DNA from: JAEVLT01 sp964484065
GTDB lineage: Bacteria; Bacillota; Bacilli; Bacillales; Cytobacillaceae
Direction: 5' to 3'
Assembly (NCBI GenBank): GCA_964484065.1
Contig: CAZAEW010000055.1
Location: 1-26,408, forward strand
DNA length: 26,408 nucleotides
Part shown: in pieces, positions 24,653 through 26,408 of the stretch
Layout: every line of letters starts with the position of its first letter
How positions within the stretch are numbered: position 1 is the stretch's first letter
Notes under the pieces: generated by a model
Database searches by the model: none
What the model saw: the letters and a program-made list of their open reading frames with translations, nothing else
Told to the model about the DNA's origin: nothing
Position numbers and translations under genes: made by a program

Positions 24653-24686
24653 AAAAAGAGCTTAAATTCAAATTAAGCTCTTTTTT
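24653..24686. terminator. bidirectional terminator
   Basis: AAAGAGCTTAA (24655-24665) pairs with TTAAGCTCTTT (24673-24683), with A and T runs on both sides; it separates the convergent transpeptidase and acetyltransferase genes. Confidence 0.9.
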
Positions 24687-24701
24687 ACAATTTTATATGG
24701 A

Positions 24702-25160
24702 TTAGGATGCTACATTCACCAGCATGGCTGTTTCATCGCAAGAATGAAGTTTAGGGCAGTTGATGCAGTCTTTCCACATTTTTTGCGGCAAATCGTTTTT
24801 ATCTACTATAATAAAACCCAGTTTAGAGAAAAATTTAATTTGATAGGTAAGGGCAATTAACTTGGTAATTCCCAATTTACCCGTTTCCTCCATAATTTGC
24901 TTTACCAGCTGATAACCAATCTTTTTCCCCGTATGATTGGGACTGACGGCCAAAGACCTGACTTCTGCCAAATCACGGTCCAATATATGAAGGCAGGAAA
25001 TCCCTACGATTTCGTTATCGATTACGGCTACATAGAAACTTTGCAGGTTCACATAAATGGAAGTATAGGTTCTAGCCAAAAGCTTGCCCTCTTCAGCATA
25101 ATGGGCAATTAATTGGTAGATACTCTCCACATCACTCATAACAGCTTTTCGAATTAACAT
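24702..25160 (-). CDS. GNAT-family N-acetyltransferase (ArgA-like)
   Basis: A 152-residue acetyltransferase. The acetyl-CoA site is VRSLAVSPNHTGKKIGYQLV, with the expected turn between strand 4 and helix 3. The C-terminal part carries MWKDCINCPKLHSCDE, a Cys-containing motif found in short ArgA-type N-acetylglutamate-synthase relatives; whether the Cys residues bind metal is unknown. The ATG at 25160 has GGGGGA about 6-7 bases upstream; a TTG two codons earlier is less well placed. No arginine biosynthesis genes are nearby, so the amino group acetylated is open. Confidence 0.82.
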   Translation of the reverse strand: MLIRKAVMSDVESIYQLIAHYAEEGKLLARTYTSIYVNLQSFYVAVIDNEIVGISCLHILDRDLAEVRSLAVSPNHTGKKIGYQLVKQIMEETGKLGITKLIALTYQIKFFSKLGFIIVDKNDLPQKMWKDCINCPKLHSCDETAMLVNVAS

Positions 25161-25387
25161 TAACAATCCCCCAAAATATTCAATGTTGAGCAGAAGCAGA
25201 TCTTTAATTTAGAATGAAGCTTACATGCTATTAAAATAATAAAATCCTTTTTTATTTTGATAATTATTAATAAATATACACTATGAAGAATTATTATTCA
25301 ACCGTAATTATCATTATTGTCTGTTATTCATTGATGCAGCTAATTATTAGATCTATCCTTTTTCCGGGTTGACTTGTTGTGTGGAAA

Positions 25388-25416
25388 ATGACATTTTCTT
25401 CTATTTACTTTATACT
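25388..25416 (+). promoter_or_regulatory. predicted sigma-A promoter of the ybjQ operon
   Basis: ATGACA (25388-25393) and TATACT (25411-25416) are separated by exactly 17 bases, each one mismatch from consensus. The start codon at 25498 lies about 75 bases downstream of the expected transcription start. The remaining 25167-25387 is AT-rich with no visible gene. Confidence 0.6.
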
Positions 25417-25497
25417 GAATAGTGATTCATTCATTTTATCATGATAATACAAAGACAGATATTCACACTAAAAACCAATTATTAAGGAGTGACTGTC

Positions 25498-25821
25498 ATG
25501 TTGGTTGTTACGACGGAAAAAATTGAAGGATACAAAATTAAAGAGGTGAAGGGTGCTTGCTATGGCCTGGTTGTCAGAAGCCGCGGATTTGCGGGTCAGG
25601 TGATGGCTTCACTGCGTTCATTGGCAGGCGGGGAGATAAAAGAGTATACCGAAATGCTTGAGGATGCCAGAAAGCAGGCCCTTGACCGTTTAACACAAAA
25701 TGCGACTGCAATGGGAGCTAACGCGATTATTATGTTTCGGTACGATTCCGGTGAAATCGGGCAAAACATGAGTGAAATTGTAGCTTATGGAACAGCGGTC
25801 GTTGTTGAAAAGGCTGACTGA
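25498..25821 (+). CDS. YbjQ-family (DUF74) protein
   Basis: A 107-residue protein of the YbjQ/UPF0145 family, a small pentamer-forming fold sometimes called a heavy-metal-binding domain. The pattern is complete: MLVVTTEKIEGYKIKEVKG at the start, RSLAGGEIKEYTEML in the middle and GANAIIMFRYDS toward the end. AAGGAGTGA (25484-25492) precedes the ATG; a GTG at 25489 overlaps that site. It is the first gene of a two-gene unit with the membrane-anchored protein that starts 4 bases after its stop. The function is unproven. Confidence 0.9.
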   Translation: MLVVTTEKIEGYKIKEVKGACYGLVVRSRGFAGQVMASLRSLAGGEIKEYTEMLEDARKQALDRLTQNATAMGANAIIMFRYDSGEIGQNMSEIVAYGTAVVVEKAD

Positions 25822-25824
25822 TAA

Positions 25825-26067
25825 ATGAAATGGCTATTGTATTACTTCCTTTTTCAGCTTCTTATTGGGCTTGCCTTCTGGTTTTTTTCGAAAAAGAAAG
25901 ACAAGCGCTATCAACAAAACACAGGAGTTCTATCAGCTGAATTTGAACCTACTCAGGAAGTATTCTTTGATCCTATTTCAAATGTATTAACGCGGGTATA
26001 TGTTAATCCACAAACAGGGGAGCGCAAATATGTAGAGGATCATAAAGAGGGAGGGCGCCCTAAATAA
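25825..26067 (+). CDS. small membrane-anchored protein coupled to the YbjQ gene
   Basis: An 80-residue protein: one N-terminal membrane helix (about 4-21), a basic stop-transfer segment (KKKDKRYQQ), then a polar domain with a tight VYVNPQTGERKYVED ending. The ATG lies 3 bases after the ybjQ stop with only a weak ribosome binding site, so translation is likely coupled. I do not recognise a named family. Its pairing with a YbjQ protein suggests it may tether that protein to the membrane, which is inference. Confidence 0.7.
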   Translation: MKWLLYYFLFQLLIGLAFWFFSKKKDKRYQQNTGVLSAEFEPTQEVFFDPISNVLTRVYVNPQTGERKYVEDHKEGGRPK

Positions 26068-26266
26068 AAAACGGATCTTCTGCTTAAAACTTTTCAAAGG
26101 TTCCTCCGAATTTTCCATCTGAAAAACAGGTTGCCATTGAGTTTTGGATTCAAGTAATTGTGCAGATCTTGAAAATCATCCGTTCGGTTGCCGAGCCGGA
26201 TAATTTGCGACCCAAATTCTTTAAAAAAGCAGATCTAGTCGCCAATAAAGCTATCAACAAAACGGA

Positions 26267-26408
26267 TCAGGATAATTCATTCTCATTTTGTTGTTTATTT
26301 TCATGAATCATTTCCCTTACATCTTGCGCAATTTTATCAAAAGTTTGATTAACCCGATTCATTATAGCTTCCTGTTCAGTGCTGCTCTGATTATATTCAT
26401 TTTTATTT
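26267..26408 (-). CDS. 3' end of an unidentified protein (partial)
   Basis: On the minus strand a frame enters from the right edge and stops with TGA at 26267-26269, giving 46 residues that are hydrophilic and helical (EAIMNRVNQTFDKIAQDVRE, then a Gln/Asn/Glu-rich end). An internal ATG with AGGAAG upstream could start a 31-residue peptide, but a longer gene extending beyond the window is more likely. No family is recognised. Confidence 0.45.
   Translation of the reverse strand, partial: NKNEYNQSSTEQEAIMNRVNQTFDKIAQDVREMIHENKQQNENELS

Noticed and set aside
26067..26268. Direct repeat AAAACGGATC flanking the region after the ybjQ operon
   Set aside because: A ten-base match is within chance for this composition, and the enclosed segment shows no mobile-element features.

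Overview
The window reads as a draft-genome segment of a low-G+C, endospore-forming member of the Bacillaceae. Most genes have strong AGGAGG-type ribosome binding sites, TTG and GTG starts are common, and intrinsic terminators are dense. Several products are typical of spore formers: a Spo0E-type phosphatase, an ExsC-like exosporium protein, a YabR-type S1 protein, and wall and cortex hydrolase-like proteins. The species cannot be named from the sequence. A run of exactly 100 N (6735-6834) marks a scaffold gap inside a tandem repeat.

Layout. 1-171 is the 3' end of an unidentified gene, followed by a small hypothetical gene. 730-2378 is a glycine riboswitch with its terminator in front of a CycA-type glycine/D-amino-acid permease. 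Next come a small MscS-type channel (2521-3603), a two-domain multicopper oxidase lipoprotein (3962-5023), a YabR-like S1-domain protein and a small SET-domain protein. 6195-7387 has no intact gene and is dominated by a 52-bp tandem repeat array (6529-7245). Small hypothetical genes follow on both strands (7388-8501), then a membrane PAS-GGDEF diguanylate cyclase (8669-10171, minus), divergent from a two-gene ABC exporter operon (10357-11879).

The middle holds a Spo0E-like gene (minus) and an 800-bp stretch of mini-ORFs around a bidirectional terminator. It continues with an ExsC-like exosporium protein with an Arg/Asp/Ser-rich tail (minus), a YfhF-like SDR protein, a lemA gene broken by an in-frame TGA and translationally coupled to a TPM/YgcG-type gene, a GT28/MGDG-synthase-like glycosyltransferase, a GH18-like membrane-anchored hydrolase and a small holin-like membrane protein.

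The right part holds a compact, unusually G+C-rich FtsH-like AAA+ metalloprotease, a membrane-anchored transglutaminase-like protein, a GGDEF-domain relic, a YkuD-type L,D-transpeptidase with helical repeats, a GNAT acetyltransferase, a YbjQ-family gene coupled to a small membrane-anchored protein, and the 3' end of a further minus-strand gene.

Most genes form single-gene units closed by their own terminators. Clear operonic pairs are the ABC ATPase/permease, lemA/TPM and ybjQ/80-aa protein. The strongest items for a second look are the riboswitch-cycA unit, the 52-bp array, the nonsense codon in lemA, the G+C-rich FtsH-like gene, the GGDEF relic and several short ORFs below usual length cut-offs. 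I did not find a multi-gene defence or mobile system.
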